Positions 46,060 to 56,279 of a stretch of DNA of 64,000 nt are shown piece after piece. The stretch is from Epiperipatus broadwayi. Taxonomy: Eukaryota > Onychophora > Udeonychophora > Euonychophora > Peripatidae. Position numbers and translations under genes: made by a program. Position 1 is the first letter of the stretch. The number at the start of each line of letters is the position of its first letter. The stretch lies in contig JAQFVV010006311.1 of the NCBI GenBank assembly GCA_028023455.1, positions 492,001-556,000 of the forward strand. The letters are read 5' to 3'. The notes beneath the pieces were generated by a model. It saw only the letters and a list, made by a program, of their open reading frames with translations, did not search any database and was not told the origin of the DNA.

Positions 46060-46112
46060 TCAAAACTAACCGTTTCGACTGTCCTGCAGTCATCACCAGA
46101 GCTACAATATTC
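46060..46112 (-). ncRNA. Family-3 hammerhead-like motif with intact GAAAC
   Basis: Minus strand: CTGGTGA (46099-46093), one extra U, stem GACUG (46091-46087) with CAGUC (46081-46077) and loop CAGGA, then GAAAC (46076-46072) and a possible stem III AC/GU ending in GUU. The sixth core base is G instead of the invariant A, and there is no good stem I, so activity is doubtful. The strong 5-bp stem next to an intact CGAAAC shows the ancestry clearly. Confidence 0.55.
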
Positions 46113-46507
46113 AAATATATAATTATATAATTAATACGCTTAAACACATATTCATATAAATAATTAAATACACAAAATAAAACAAAAATAAAATATACAT
46201 TTTAACCTGACCATTATAAATAATGATTGTTGAACTCAAATAACATAAACCATTGTAACTTGATATAATTATTTATTAATATTTGTAATAGCAATTATTA
46301 CAATTTCTAAAGTATAGAAAGAACACTTGATCCAATGCACAAACTATCATATTACATCTCTTGCACTATGTACAAAAAAATTCTGAAAGCTACACAAAGT
46401 AATATTTACATATTGAAAAAAAAAATCCAAATAAATAAGCTGGTTTAACTAATGTTATTATTGATGTAAAGTGAAAAATGTAAAAAATACAAATATACAT
46501 ATATGTA

Positions 46508-46961
46508 TTGGACTATTTCCATCATCTAATATGTGTGTTGAATGTCTTTAGAAAAGTTTAATTTTATTTAACTATTCCAAATGCATTCAACTGTTAGTAA
46601 TATCACAGCAAACAGGTTAGTATATGCACCAACTGTTAGTAATATCACAGCAAACAACTGTTAGTAATATCACAGAAAACAGGTTAGTATATGCACTAAC
46701 TGTTAGTAATATCATAGCAAACAGGTTATGATACTAACCTGTTTGCTGTGATATTACTAACAGTTATTTGCTGTGATATTACTAACAGTTAGTGCATATA
46801 CTAACTTGTTTGCTGTGATATTACTAACAGTTGAAGGCATTTGGAATATTTAAATAAAATTAAACTTTTCTAAAGACATTCAACACACACATTAGATGAT
46901 GGAAATAGTCCAATATAAAAATACAGCTAGAACACCATCATCACAAACCTTCAGAAAACAA
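46508..46961. mobile_element. 454-bp palindromic element built of short direct repeats (family 4)
   Basis: TACATATATGTA flanks the element at 46496-46507 and 46962-46973 (a self-complementary string, so the duplication is only probable). The two halves mirror each other about 46732. In each half CTGTTAGTAATATCAC recurs two to four times with GCAAACAGGTTAGTATATGC spacers. The outer ends GGACTATTTCCATCAT and ATGATGGAAATAGTCC match the start of the family-4 repeat at 54105-54420, and CATCACAAACCTTC matches its end. Confidence 0.65.
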
Positions 46962-46973
46962 TACATATATGTA

Positions 46974-47379
46974 CTTTATTAATTATAACAAGAACTTTTA
47001 TTTAGTTGCTAAATTATAGAATGTTCTTAGAAAAACAGGTATACTAAGATATTTTTTTCATTTTTTTTTTAATGAGAATTTTCTATTTGGGATAGAAGTT
47101 GCAATTAAAATTATCTATGATAAAAAAGCTTGGTTCCATTTGTGAAGGAGTTAGACAGGCTGCTTACTGAATCAATGTGTACAGTGAATATATAATGATT
47201 AAATTTATAGTCAAAAACAAATGCCAATTTAGGATTAGTGAAAGATACAAACTGATGACATTCTTTACGGTTAAAAATAAAAACGGTATCAAAACTATCA
47301 TTAGAAAAGTAAAATAACAGAATGAAAGAATGGGGCTTTGGATATATATAAAGAGAATTATAATAGCAGGTTCTGCAAC
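46974..47379. other. Probably eroded LINE sequence upstream of the LINE C-terminus
   Basis: The following segment is a LINE reverse-transcriptase tail on the plus strand, so part of this stretch should be the same copy. No block here could be matched with confidence. Confidence 0.3.
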
Positions 47380-47840
47380 ATAATTTAAAATCAATAATAA
47401 CAAGCAGAGAAGTGATTGATAGTTTTTATCTATCTGAATCATTCATTATTAAGAAAGAATGTAGTACTCAAGATATTCATCATAAAGTAATATTCATCAG
47501 AGTTGCAATGAAAAACCTAAAAATGATTTTTAGATGCCCAGATTTATCTTTAAAGAAGTAGTAAAGGCAATGATCATGCAGAGATATTTGATCAGATTAG
47601 ACCTGAACTCTTGATCGAAACACAAATAACCAGGTTGAAGTTATCTTACTTTGATTATAAAGTCTAATTCATTAGAGAAGGGTATAATTCTTGAAAAAGT
47701 TGGTGGTAAAAGAAGGCTATCCAGAAAGTAGTTCAATGGCAACAAGGATGAATGCAGAACATCCTGAAAAACAAAGCATATGACACATTATTATGGGAAA
47801 ATGCTTTTCATATGATTAGCAGAATTAACAGTTAACTTAA
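47380..47840 (+). pseudogene. LINE reverse transcriptase C-terminus, decayed
   Basis: In one frame YLSESFIIKKECSTQDIHHK at about 47430-47490 corresponds to the YLGS.I..... .t.eI..Ri block. Then AMKNLKMIF follows, and IRPELLIETQITRLKLSYFD (about 47600-47660) matches I.Pe.SLE.qi.rl.L.YFgH. IILEKVGGKRRLSRK in a shifted frame matches ImLGkv.GkRrrGRq. ENAFHMISRINSQLN at about 47798-47840 is the usual ending of this protein. Stops and frame changes show decay. It is probably the same LINE family as at 16.3-21.3 kb and 62.1-63.0 kb. Confidence 0.75.
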
Positions 47841-48121
47841 TGCTAACTAATAAAAAACAAGTGATGCAAGAAAGAGTTAAAATATTTAGCTTCTTGTTTA
47901 TGTTTTAAAATATTTGTAAAGATTTTTTATATTTTGTATTAATATCTTAAGAAAGAAAATAATCATTAATAGATCATTTACAATTTTTTAGACTAATAAA
48001 TAATATCAATAAAATACTACAGCTACATAAATATCTATTAATAATAATTATATATAAAAAATCTTTTTCAACACATGGCTTTTCAAATGTTAATCAGCTA
48101 TTTTAACGTGCAGATAAAATA

Positions 48122-48508
48122 CTATCAAATAATTAATATATATTCTAAATTTTATATATATTATCTTATATAATTTTCCATTCATTTTTAATTGACCAGT
48201 TGTTAACTAAATTTATGGAAGTTTTTTAAGAATTCATACAATTATTTAAGTTAAGTTTAATGTAATTCAAAGGTTTAATACTTTTTGTAGCATCTATTTT
48301 AAGTCCATATGTTAAGTAATGAATGTATAAAGCAGATTTATCATCTCATCAATTAATTGCATTGTTATGTTCTTTCACTCTTACTTCTGTTTCTCTATAT
48401 GACTGTAGTGAAATCATATTCCAAAGGTCGCAGTTAATTTTATATACAATTCCATTTTTGTATTTTATATCATCTCTTAATTTGCATTTATCTATTAACC
48501 TTTTAACG
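48122..48508 (-). pseudogene. Penelope relic 2, GIY-YIG endonuclease and 3' end
   Basis: Minus strand. KLRDDIKYKNGIVYKINCD leads into the GIY-YIG domain (gvVYkI.C..C), followed by VKEHNNAIN and DDKSALYIHYLTYGLKIDAT, the SAL..H....G..I block of Penelope endonucleases. The GIY-YIG second half is degraded. Its inverted, plus-strand counterpart is split between 50030-50160 and 51483-51725. The rest of this copy resumes at 49229 beyond a 0.7-kb insertion. Confidence 0.75.
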
Positions 48509-49228
48509 GACAATTAATTTTATTGGCCAAGTGAGCTAAAAGTCTAAACTTTTAATTGGTCAATTCACAAACTCAACCATCAAAATATATTCATCTTTTA
48601 ATATTATATTCACTTTAGTTTCATTTGTAAAAAGTATATTAATAATTTGTCAGGTTATGAAAGTGAATGAAAGTTTTTTCAAAAATAAATTTTTATTTAC
48701 AATTATAAAAATATTCGATAGCGGCAAATCTAAAACGAACATTACTCACCAACTAAAAAGTTTTGCTGACATCAGTGATTTCTTTTCCAATTTTACATTG
48801 CAGAAAAGTAAATAATTTATGCTCAAGTTTTAACTATTTTTCTAAAATAATTTTATTTTTAGCATATTTTATCAAAATAATTTATAATATGTCAAAAAAT
48901 ACTTTTAAAATGGTCTAAAACATTTGTTTATCACTTTCAAAATGAAAGAAAAGAAATCGTAGCCATTTAGTTATTGACAAGTGGTTTTCTTTGTCCTTAA
49001 TGGTTAACAGCCAATCAGCATCAAGGATGGACTGCCCTCTTCCTTTGTTAGACCTTCAACATCAGTTTTATTGATTTTTTACTTGTAAAATAATTCAAGA
49101 GAGGGCAGCATCTTACGGAACTTTTTATAAACTTTCAAATGACGATAAAATCTTTACCGTAGCATTAAAAATGACGGAATTCAAGCAACTTGAAGCAGCT
49201 TTGAGTCATCTCGTAAAACTCCTTTAAA
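48509..49228. other. 720-bp DNA absent from the paired Penelope copy; possible first exon
   Basis: Alignment of the two opposed Penelope copies breaks here: the plus-strand copy runs straight through (near 50025) while the minus copy contains these extra 720 bp. The insert has more CpG than the window average, a CCAAT motif (AGCCAATCAGC) at 49011-49021, and an ATG at 49171 opening MTEFKQLEAALSHL before GTAAAA at 49213, a plausible splice donor. Without a donor the frame ends at 49227 after 18 codons. It could be captured host DNA carrying a promoter and first exon, or an unrelated repeat. Confidence 0.35.
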
Positions 49229-49740
49229 GAGTTAATTTATCTAGACTTTTTACTATTTGATTATCAATATAATTTTTGTTTTTCGTTAATGTATTATAAG
49301 TTATGAGATAATATGAAAGTTTGATCCATTTCTTATTTGAACTATTGTTACTATCATCATTATAATCATTTTTCATAGAGATGTTACCTTATTATAAATT
49401 TCTTAAAACTAAAGTATATTTTTAATAGTTTTAAAATTATATCCATAATCTTTATTTAATTTAATAAATTGATTCTTTTATAAATAAGCTATATTTTTAT
49501 CTTTTATTGTATTTAACATTTCTACATTTAAAATTTTTAATAACTGCGATCTTTTCTACCCATGCTTGTTGCGAATCTATATGAATAATTTTTCTTAATT
49601 TGTCATCTTTAATGAAATGTCCCAATATAATTTTATTATCATTAACTAGGTGAATTTCTATATCTAAATATTTAATTTTATCTTCAAATTCTACTTTTGT
49701 AAATTTAATATATTGTTATTAAATTTATTATAAATATTAT
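49229..49740 (-). pseudogene. Penelope relic 2, end of reverse transcriptase and linker
   Basis: Minus strand. VEFEDKIKYLDIEIHLVNDN corresponds to the FT.E.E....l.FLDi.i block; then KIILGHFIKDDKLRKIIHID and SQQAWVEKIAVIKNF match the Kpt.t..yih..S.h....K.avi region of Penelope reverse transcriptases. The linker to the endonuclease follows (49500-49229) and aligns in inverted orientation with 49741-50025. The preceding part of the RT (catalytic motifs) is missing from the window. Confidence 0.8.
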
Positions 49741-50164
49741 TCAAATATAGAAATGATAAATATAATAGATAAAAATGTAGCTCATTTGCAAAAAAATCAG
49801 TTTATTAAATTATATAAAGACAATGGATATGACCTTAAAATTAAAAATATATTTTTCATTCTAAATAATCTATATTAAGTGATAACATCTCTATGCAAAA
49901 TGATTATAATGATGATAGTAACAATAGTTCAAATAAGAAATGGATCAAACTTTTATGTTATCTCAAAATTTATAATTACTTTAATAAAAAAATTATATTG
50001 ATAAGCATATAAATATTGGATCGTCTGAATAAATTAAAAGATAATTATAAATTGAGAGATGATATAAAATACAAAAAAAAAAGAAAAAGAAATTGTATAT
50101 AAAATTAATTGTAACCAATACAATGCATTTAATATTTGATATGATAAATCTATTTATAATGTAC
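49741..50164 (+). pseudogene. Penelope relic 2, opposed plus-strand copy, first part
   Basis: The stretch is the inverted counterpart of 49229-49520 and of the start of the endonuclease at 48400-48508. FIKLYKDNGYDLKIKNIFF stands for the L..NGY....I motif, KLRDDIKYK near 50055 and VYKINCNQYN near 50100 begin the GIY-YIG domain. The copy is 5' truncated just after the reverse transcriptase core and breaks off at about 50164, resuming at 51483. Confidence 0.7.
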
Positions 50165-51482
50165 CATCCATGATATAATTAGGGTTTATACAACTTGATT
50201 ATCTCATATTCAATGACCAAATTATGTTCGATCTATTAAAATTTTAATTTCAGTGAATTTTATCAATGCAATTATCTTTCCTGGTCACATGAGCTCCATT
50301 TCACTTAATGCAACTATTAGCATAATAGTGATGAGCAAGCCAGCTTTTAATTTGTTTGAAAGGTTCCAGGACTTCACATGAAAGTCCATGGACACATTCT
50401 CCTTTATTCTATTAACTGTTACCATAAGTTATTTGAAATGACCAGAGGATGGTATTTTATAGTACAGCATTGGCAATTTATTTACTCAGGTATTAATGGT
50501 TGAGTTTAATTAAATTTAAAATACTTGTAATTATCAACTAAATACTAATGTAAGTTATATACAAATTTATTAATACACAATGAAACATTATAATATCATT
50601 AAGAGAATAAATATCAAAGAAATAAATTACGGTTAAGAAATACTAATAAGATTTTATTTTATTTATTAAAATTTAATATGGCATTTTATCATGTTTAGAG
50701 TTCGAGGAAGAGCGATCAATTTTTAACTGAATAAAGTCTCTTACTGGTAAGTTTGAAACTTCTCATATCGTCTTGTATACGTTTCCATGAATGGATTTAT
50801 TCTGTGGGGATCCATGGTTCAATATCCTTGTCATATCTAGGTAGTCCAAGTTGTGTTGTGAGATGGTTTTACTTGGGGATTTCATGACTTTCAGGGGGCA
50901 ATACTGGCAAATGAACTTCTACTCGCACATTTTGATATGACCTAACATATTAGTATATTATTTTTTTAATCATTTCCTTAGATTCTCCGATGACTATACT
51001 TTTATTTCAAACTGTTTCAGTTAAAAAATAAAAACTCAGCAAGCAAATCAGTAATTAAGCAAAAGATGCCAAGTATATTCTTTATTTTTATAGTCCCTCA
51101 CCTTTTTTTTAGTCTCTGCGCATCTCCAGGTTAACACCTGCTAATTTATACAATATTCAAAATAATTTTATCTTCAAAATCATGCATTTCCTTCCTCTTT
51201 TGTTGGTGGACATCTTTAATTAATGAAAGAATGTTGTTGTATGTCTTTTCTCTTTTATTAGATACCATTAATTTTTTAGTAATAAGAATTTGTTTTATCT
51301 TAACCAAAATAGATTTACATTCTCTCCTTTTTATTTTTTATTCTCTTTCAAAAAAAAAAAAAAATGTATACAACAGACATTATTTAAAATGATCACTTAG
51401 ATATTTCAAAAGAAAATTCTTCTCGAAAATTAACAGTTTAATTTCTAAATTGTCAATGCGAGTTGTACTAACTCTAATAATA
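50165..51482. other. 1.3-kb insertion of unknown origin in the plus-strand Penelope copy
   Basis: The inverted partner at 48122-48508 is continuous across this point, so these 1.3 kb are an insertion or a captured filler. The parts around 50270-50450 and 50700-50930 are less AT-rich. No terminal inverted repeat, target duplication, protein relic or HHR was recognised. Confidence 0.4.
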
Positions 51483-51725
51483 TAGTACAATACATTCATT
51501 ACTTAACATATGGATATAAAGTAGATGCTACAAAAAGTATTAAATCTTTAAATTACATTAAAGATTTAAAAAAAAAAGACAAATATATGAAACATTACAT
51601 TAAACATAATTTAAATAATTCTATAAATATTTGAAAAACTTCAATAAATGTAGTTAACATCTGATCAATTAAAAATGAATAGAAAATTATATAAGGTAAT
51701 ATAAATATATAAAGTTGCATAAAGC
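51483..51725 (+). pseudogene. Penelope relic 2, plus-strand copy, 3' part
   Basis: YIHYLTYGYKVDATKSIKSL reproduces the block YIHYLTYGLKIDATKSIKPL of the minus copy, and the following 170 bp are inverted complements of 48122-48290. Similarity ends at about 51725, which marks the probable 3' terminus of this Penelope family. Confidence 0.75.
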
Positions 51726-52344
51726 ATGTATTATTTATTCTGTATATTGCTATGTTACACACCTATATTGGATCTCTATATGAAGGTTTTATTCTATTTA
51801 TTTTGTTACTATTGTTACATTACTTCCATTATAAAACACTAGATGGTGTTAAAATAGCTTAACATTTGAAAAGAGCACAAAACCATGTGCTGAAAAAACT
51901 TTTTATGTATAATTACTATTAATATACATATATGTTTATATAGTTGTGTATATGATAATTTTTATTATAATTTATATGAAAAAACAGGATAATGGATTTC
52001 ATTAATTTCCAGTTTTGATGAGACTAATAATAATATTCATACCTTATTTTTGAAACAGAATATTTTTAAAAAGTACTCATTAAATTAGCATTAAAGAAAG
52101 ATAATTGCTCATATAATCACATGACATTCAAGTCCCTCAAGTGGTTTAGTATAATACTTCAATTCAATTGTCCAAATTGAGATTTTTTAATGATATATGC
52201 ATTTAAACAGAAATATCTTTAAATACACATATCTTTTACTATAGATCTTTACTAAAATATTAAACATAAATTTTCTAGTAAATTTGTTTGTTCTATTTTT
52301 GATTTAAGTTGCATATTGTTCTCTTTTGCATGTTTTTTTCAGTA
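51726..52344. other. No gene recognised
   Basis: AT-rich sequence between Penelope relic 2 and an HHR family-1 element. No motif recognised. Confidence 0.45.
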
Positions 52345-52514
52345 TTTCTATATTACATCACATGATCATCATTTCTTATGCTTGCTTATAACTGTTATTA
52401 AAACAGGCAAAACTCACCATGTAGTATTGCCACTCAGAGCAAGCTAGAGTAATTAATGGATGCCAGAAGGCTTGTGCATAAAATCCCATCCAGTGCCTAC
52501 TCATCCAATATCCT

Positions 52515-52562
52515 CAGACTAGTTTCTGGCTTGTGGCTTTCGTCAGTGAGGAGCCTTGGATC
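52515..52562 (-). ncRNA. Family-1 hammerhead-like ribozyme, minus arm
   Basis: Minus strand CTGACGA (52546-52540), stem II AGC/GCC (one mismatch), loop CACAA, GAAAC (52526-52522), UA loop and GUC, followed by TGAGGATATTGG. Position 7 is C, which hammerheads allow. Core otherwise intact apart from the A facing A at the base of stem II. Confidence 0.5.
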
Positions 52563-53130
52563 TGAGAGCACTGTACATAGATCTTAGGATCTAATGCAAC
52601 TCTCCAGCAGCCACCTTTTACTTCTACTTAACCACAAAACCATGAGTCCTAAATTGAAAATGATAATATTTTCAATTCAAACTCATTAGCTTATATAGTC
52701 ATATAGGTCTGAACTCAGTTGGGATATTGGATGAGTAGGCACTAGATGAGGATTTTATGCACAAGCCTTTTGGCAGCCATTGATTACTCTAGCCTGCACT
52801 GAGTGGCAATACTATATGGAGAGTTTTTTCTGTTTTAATAACAGTTATAAGTAAGCATAAGAAATGGTGATCATGTGATGTTTATTGGCTTAAAACCAAT
52901 TCTGTCTAATAGGATAATAGTGGCTATTGTTATTAAAGAACCAATGACACTAAAATATATAGGTGCTGAACTGAGTTCAGACCTTTATGACTATATAAGT
53001 TAATGAGCTTGGATTGGAAAATATTATTGTGTTTTCAATTTAGGGCTCATGGTTTTGTAGTTAAGTAGAGATAAAAGGTGGCTGCTTGAGGGTTGCATTA
53101 GAACCTAAGATCTAGGTGCAGTGCTCTCAG

Positions 53131-53190
53131 ATCCAAGGCTCCTCATTGATGAAGGCCACAAGCCAGAAACTAGTCTGGGGATATTGGATG
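53131..53190 (+). pseudogene. Family-1 hammerhead, core C3 mutated
   Basis: The core reads TTGATGA at 53146-53152, with the invariant C3 changed to T. Stem II GGC/GCC, GAAAC, the UAGUC cleavage context (C17 at 53175) and both parts of stem I are present. Loss of C3 should abolish cleavage. Confidence 0.6.
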
Positions 53191-53305
53191 AGTAGGCACT
53201 GGATGGGAATTTTATGCACAAGCCTTCTGGCATCCATTGATTACTCTAACTTGCACTGAGTGGCAATACTATATGGCAAGCTTTGCCTTTTTTGTTTCTA
53301 TATTA

Positions 53306-54104
53306 GATTTTTTACTCAGTATGTTTTTATTTTTATCTTCACTAATTTTTCATGTTTTTATATTTTATTCCATATCAGTATATTTAATTATAATTTCCCA
53401 CAAGTCTTAATTAATGTTTTTATAACATTTTAAATATATAGCATATGAAAAATTTCAAACAAAACATATATAAAAAATATTAACTGTTTATATAGCAATA
53501 AAATATATGGATCAAAAACAAAATTAAAATATATAACACATTTGGAAAAAAAAAATCTTGCATTTAAAAAAAAGAAAAAAAAAAGAAATTAATTTATTTC
53601 TAAGTAAAATAAATAAAAAATGATTTATATCTTTCAAAAAATAATAAATGCAGTGAAATTTAAAATTCTATCAGTCTAAAAAAATTTAACATATTTTTAT
53701 CAATAACAATATTTGCTTTTAACTCACATGTCATATTACCCATCTAATTGAGCCAATATCTTTCAAATATCAATTTTATTGTGTGTGTTTTTTTTTTTTT
53801 TTGATAATTTAATTATTTTTATTGAAATAAACTCTTTCTCTCTCTAAAAAAGAAGATAAACCAATTTTAGTTTGTATAATACAGGACTTTAATTATAATG
53901 AAACTAGCTCCTGAATATTAAGTCAAGCACTTAATTGCCAATCTGCAAGTACTTGTTGATAATTCTGCTGTTTTTTTATATACAAATTACAAAAAAAAAA
54001 AAAAAACACCGAGCATAAATTAAATATAAAGCAATTTATTAAAAATATTTAAAGAACACTTTTTGAATCTAAAAATAAATTAATATCTATGTAATGATAT
54101 GTTG
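53306..54104. other. No gene recognised
   Basis: AT-rich with A-runs near 53548-53586 and 53990-54006 and a T-run at 53788-53802. No motif recognised. Confidence 0.45.
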
Positions 54105-54420
54105 GACTATTTCCATCATTTGTCAATACATGTTGAATGTCTAGAAAATTTTAAACTTAGTTAAACTTTTCAAATACAAACAACTTGTTAGCAATAATAC
54201 ACAAATGGAAAAACACAGGTTGGTAATTACACAATGTTTCGAGTATTATTATTCTCTGCTCTTCTTCAACTGATGCTAGCCTGACTAGTAACAATATTAG
54301 CATAGAAATTAAACCTATAACTTTAGATTATTCAATATCAAATTTTAAGGCAATACTCTAATTAAATGATCTATTTTGTCAAAGGCACATCTAAATACGG
54401 CCATCACAAACCTTCGGGTA
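54105..54420 (-). repeat. Family-4 repeat with hammerhead-like motif
   Basis: The ends GGACTATTTCCATCAT and CATCACAAACCTTCGG match the palindromic element at 46508-46961. On the minus strand near 54271-54230 the motif reads TTGAAGA, an extra A, stem GAG with CUC, then GAAAC and a stem III ACA/UGU. The first core base is U instead of C. The layout CTGAAGA-A-stem-CGAAAC resembles family 3, so Penelope ancestry is likely. No target duplication found. Confidence 0.5.
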
Positions 54421-55559
54421 AATTAATAGACTTATTCCAATTTTTTTCAGAAGCATACATCTTGCTTTTTTTTTTCAAATGTTATATAGTTAGATCACTA
54501 TTTATATAAGAATTACAGCCAAGTTTTAGGAAAAAAATACCTGATTATATAATAAATTATAACATAGATTTAGAGAAAAACTTTAAATATTTTCCATTAT
54601 GCCATATTTTATAATACAATAAATATAATTATAAAACCTATTATTTTATTATTACATTTTTTAAATATATACATGACATATGTTGTACAGAAATTGCACA
54701 AAACATTCTAAAACAATTAAATAATAATTCAGTTTAGCAGTATGAAGAAGAAAATCCCTTTATTAGCAGCAAATAATTTTTTATCTGTGTCATATGTTTA
54801 TTAAAAAAAGACAAATAGAGAGTTTTCTTCATTAACAGAAAAGTAACTTGACTTCTTCCATAATTGAGAACAACAAAAAGAAAAGCTATCTTTCTTGCAT
54901 GCTTAGAAGCATAAATGTTTTTTTTTTTTAAAAAGGAGCTTGATATTAACTGAAATAAGATCTTAATGTTTAATTCAGATATTTTTTCCATTGCAGCTGC
55001 TATTATTATGTGATTGTTCACACGTATTGCCTATCACTATACATCATCTAGTGTGAGTTTACCTAATATTTATATGAATTTAAAAAAAAAAAAATTATAC
55101 ACATTCTTCACATATGCCTGATAGTTTTTAACTGATCAATCTGTTGGATTTTCTTGAAGGAAAAATGAATAGGTGCATATGAATGTGTGTTAATTAGTTT
55201 TAATATTTGCAATAACATCAGACAAAAATAAATGATGGCTTTCATTTATTGCAGGCTGTAAAATTATCAGAATGCAAAGAATGCTAATATTTTTTTGATT
55301 TCTAATTATGGACATAAAATGGTACTTTATGATGTTTATTCATTCAATTACCTACAACCATAGATTGATTACTTTAAAATATAAAAAACTGCATTAACTG
55401 AGCTATTGTCAAGCTTTATGAAGTTGTAAGAAAAAGTAAATAAACAATTTATTTGAAAATTGGATGTGTGCTTTACTATAAAAGCAAAATATTGGAAGCA
55501 CAGATAGAAATGGATTCATAATAAATAATATAATAAAAAACAGTTATTGTATATATTTA
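54421..55559. other. No gene recognised
   Basis: A 95-codon minus frame at 54734-55021 was read; it has no recognisable domain and a composition expected of AT-rich random sequence, so it is not called. Confidence 0.4.
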
Positions 55560-55740
55560 TAACATAACAGGCAGAATGGAAAGATTAATGATTCAATTTA
55601 ATGGAAGCTACAATTGCAGATAATTTAGATTTCTATCCCAACAAATATTCATTATGATCAAGAATCAGAAGATTTTTATATATTATATTTGTTGGGGATA
55701 TTCTAATGTTAATAATTGGAAAATAAAAAAAAAATGATTA
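55560..55740 (+). pseudogene. LINE endonuclease fragment, decayed
   Basis: RLMIQFNGSYN (about 55580-55612) corresponds to KLVIQINGRYQ in the LINE at 20.9 kb. The next frame gives DNLDFYPNKYSL where that copy has YAPINSH, and FVGDILMLIIGK at about 55686-55721 matches the GDFNA.IG box with the catalytic aspartate. Frame changes and stops are present. It may belong to the reverse transcriptase 0.6 kb downstream or to a separate insertion. Confidence 0.55.
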
Positions 55741-56279
55741 AAGAAAATTTGAGATTAACCATTAAATTATTTACCAAATTCTGAAGATGTAATAATAAAA
55801 ATAAATATTTTTCTCTATGGTTTTCATCTCTTTTCAAATTATTAATTTAAAAAAATGTTATAATAAAACTGAATAGTTCATCATTATAATAAAGTCATCA
55901 ATTATAAAAAAGTTATAAAAAAACTGAGATAGATTGTAAAATATACATTTAAAAATATATATAAACAAAATATAAAAATTCAAAATTATTTGGGAAATAT
56001 AATACTATTTGTGATATTACTAATAAAAAAGGTGGATCCAAAACTGCTTAAATAAATAGCCTCTTATTGAATATTTTAATGATATTTTCCCCATAAACAT
56101 GCAAATAATATGCTGCAAAAGATAATTTGTGATTTTTCTGATAAAGGTATTTATTTTAAAAAACAACACTGAATAATATCATGAAATCTATTGAAAAACT
56201 GAACATTAAGAAAAAGTTCAATCTCTTAGAGATTCTGATTTTTTATTAAAGGGATATACACATAATTTATTTTTCAAAA

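Larger units (their letters stand above)
52356..53294. mobile_element. HHR family-1 element: inverted half plus a full 457-bp unit
   Basis: TTTCTATATTA is duplicated at 52345-52355 and 53295-53305. The first 365 bp are family-1 sequence on the minus strand, with a hammerhead near 52515-52560. At 52720-52721 the sequence switches to a plus-strand unit that starts TGGGATATTGG, matching the predicted product downstream of the cleavage site. It runs 457 bp to the same point of a second hammerhead (53178) and continues to the 3' end. The unit from cut to cut is what a self-cleaved RNA monomer would be. Confidence 0.8.

Noticed and set aside
47164-47442. 92-codon minus-strand frame resembling a membrane protein
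   Set aside because: The hydrophobic run is the antisense of A-rich sequence leading into a plus-strand LINE relic, which explains it better.
54734-55021. 95-codon minus-strand frame, the longest in the window
   Set aside because: No recognisable motif, no homology to other parts of the window, and length is within chance for this base composition.
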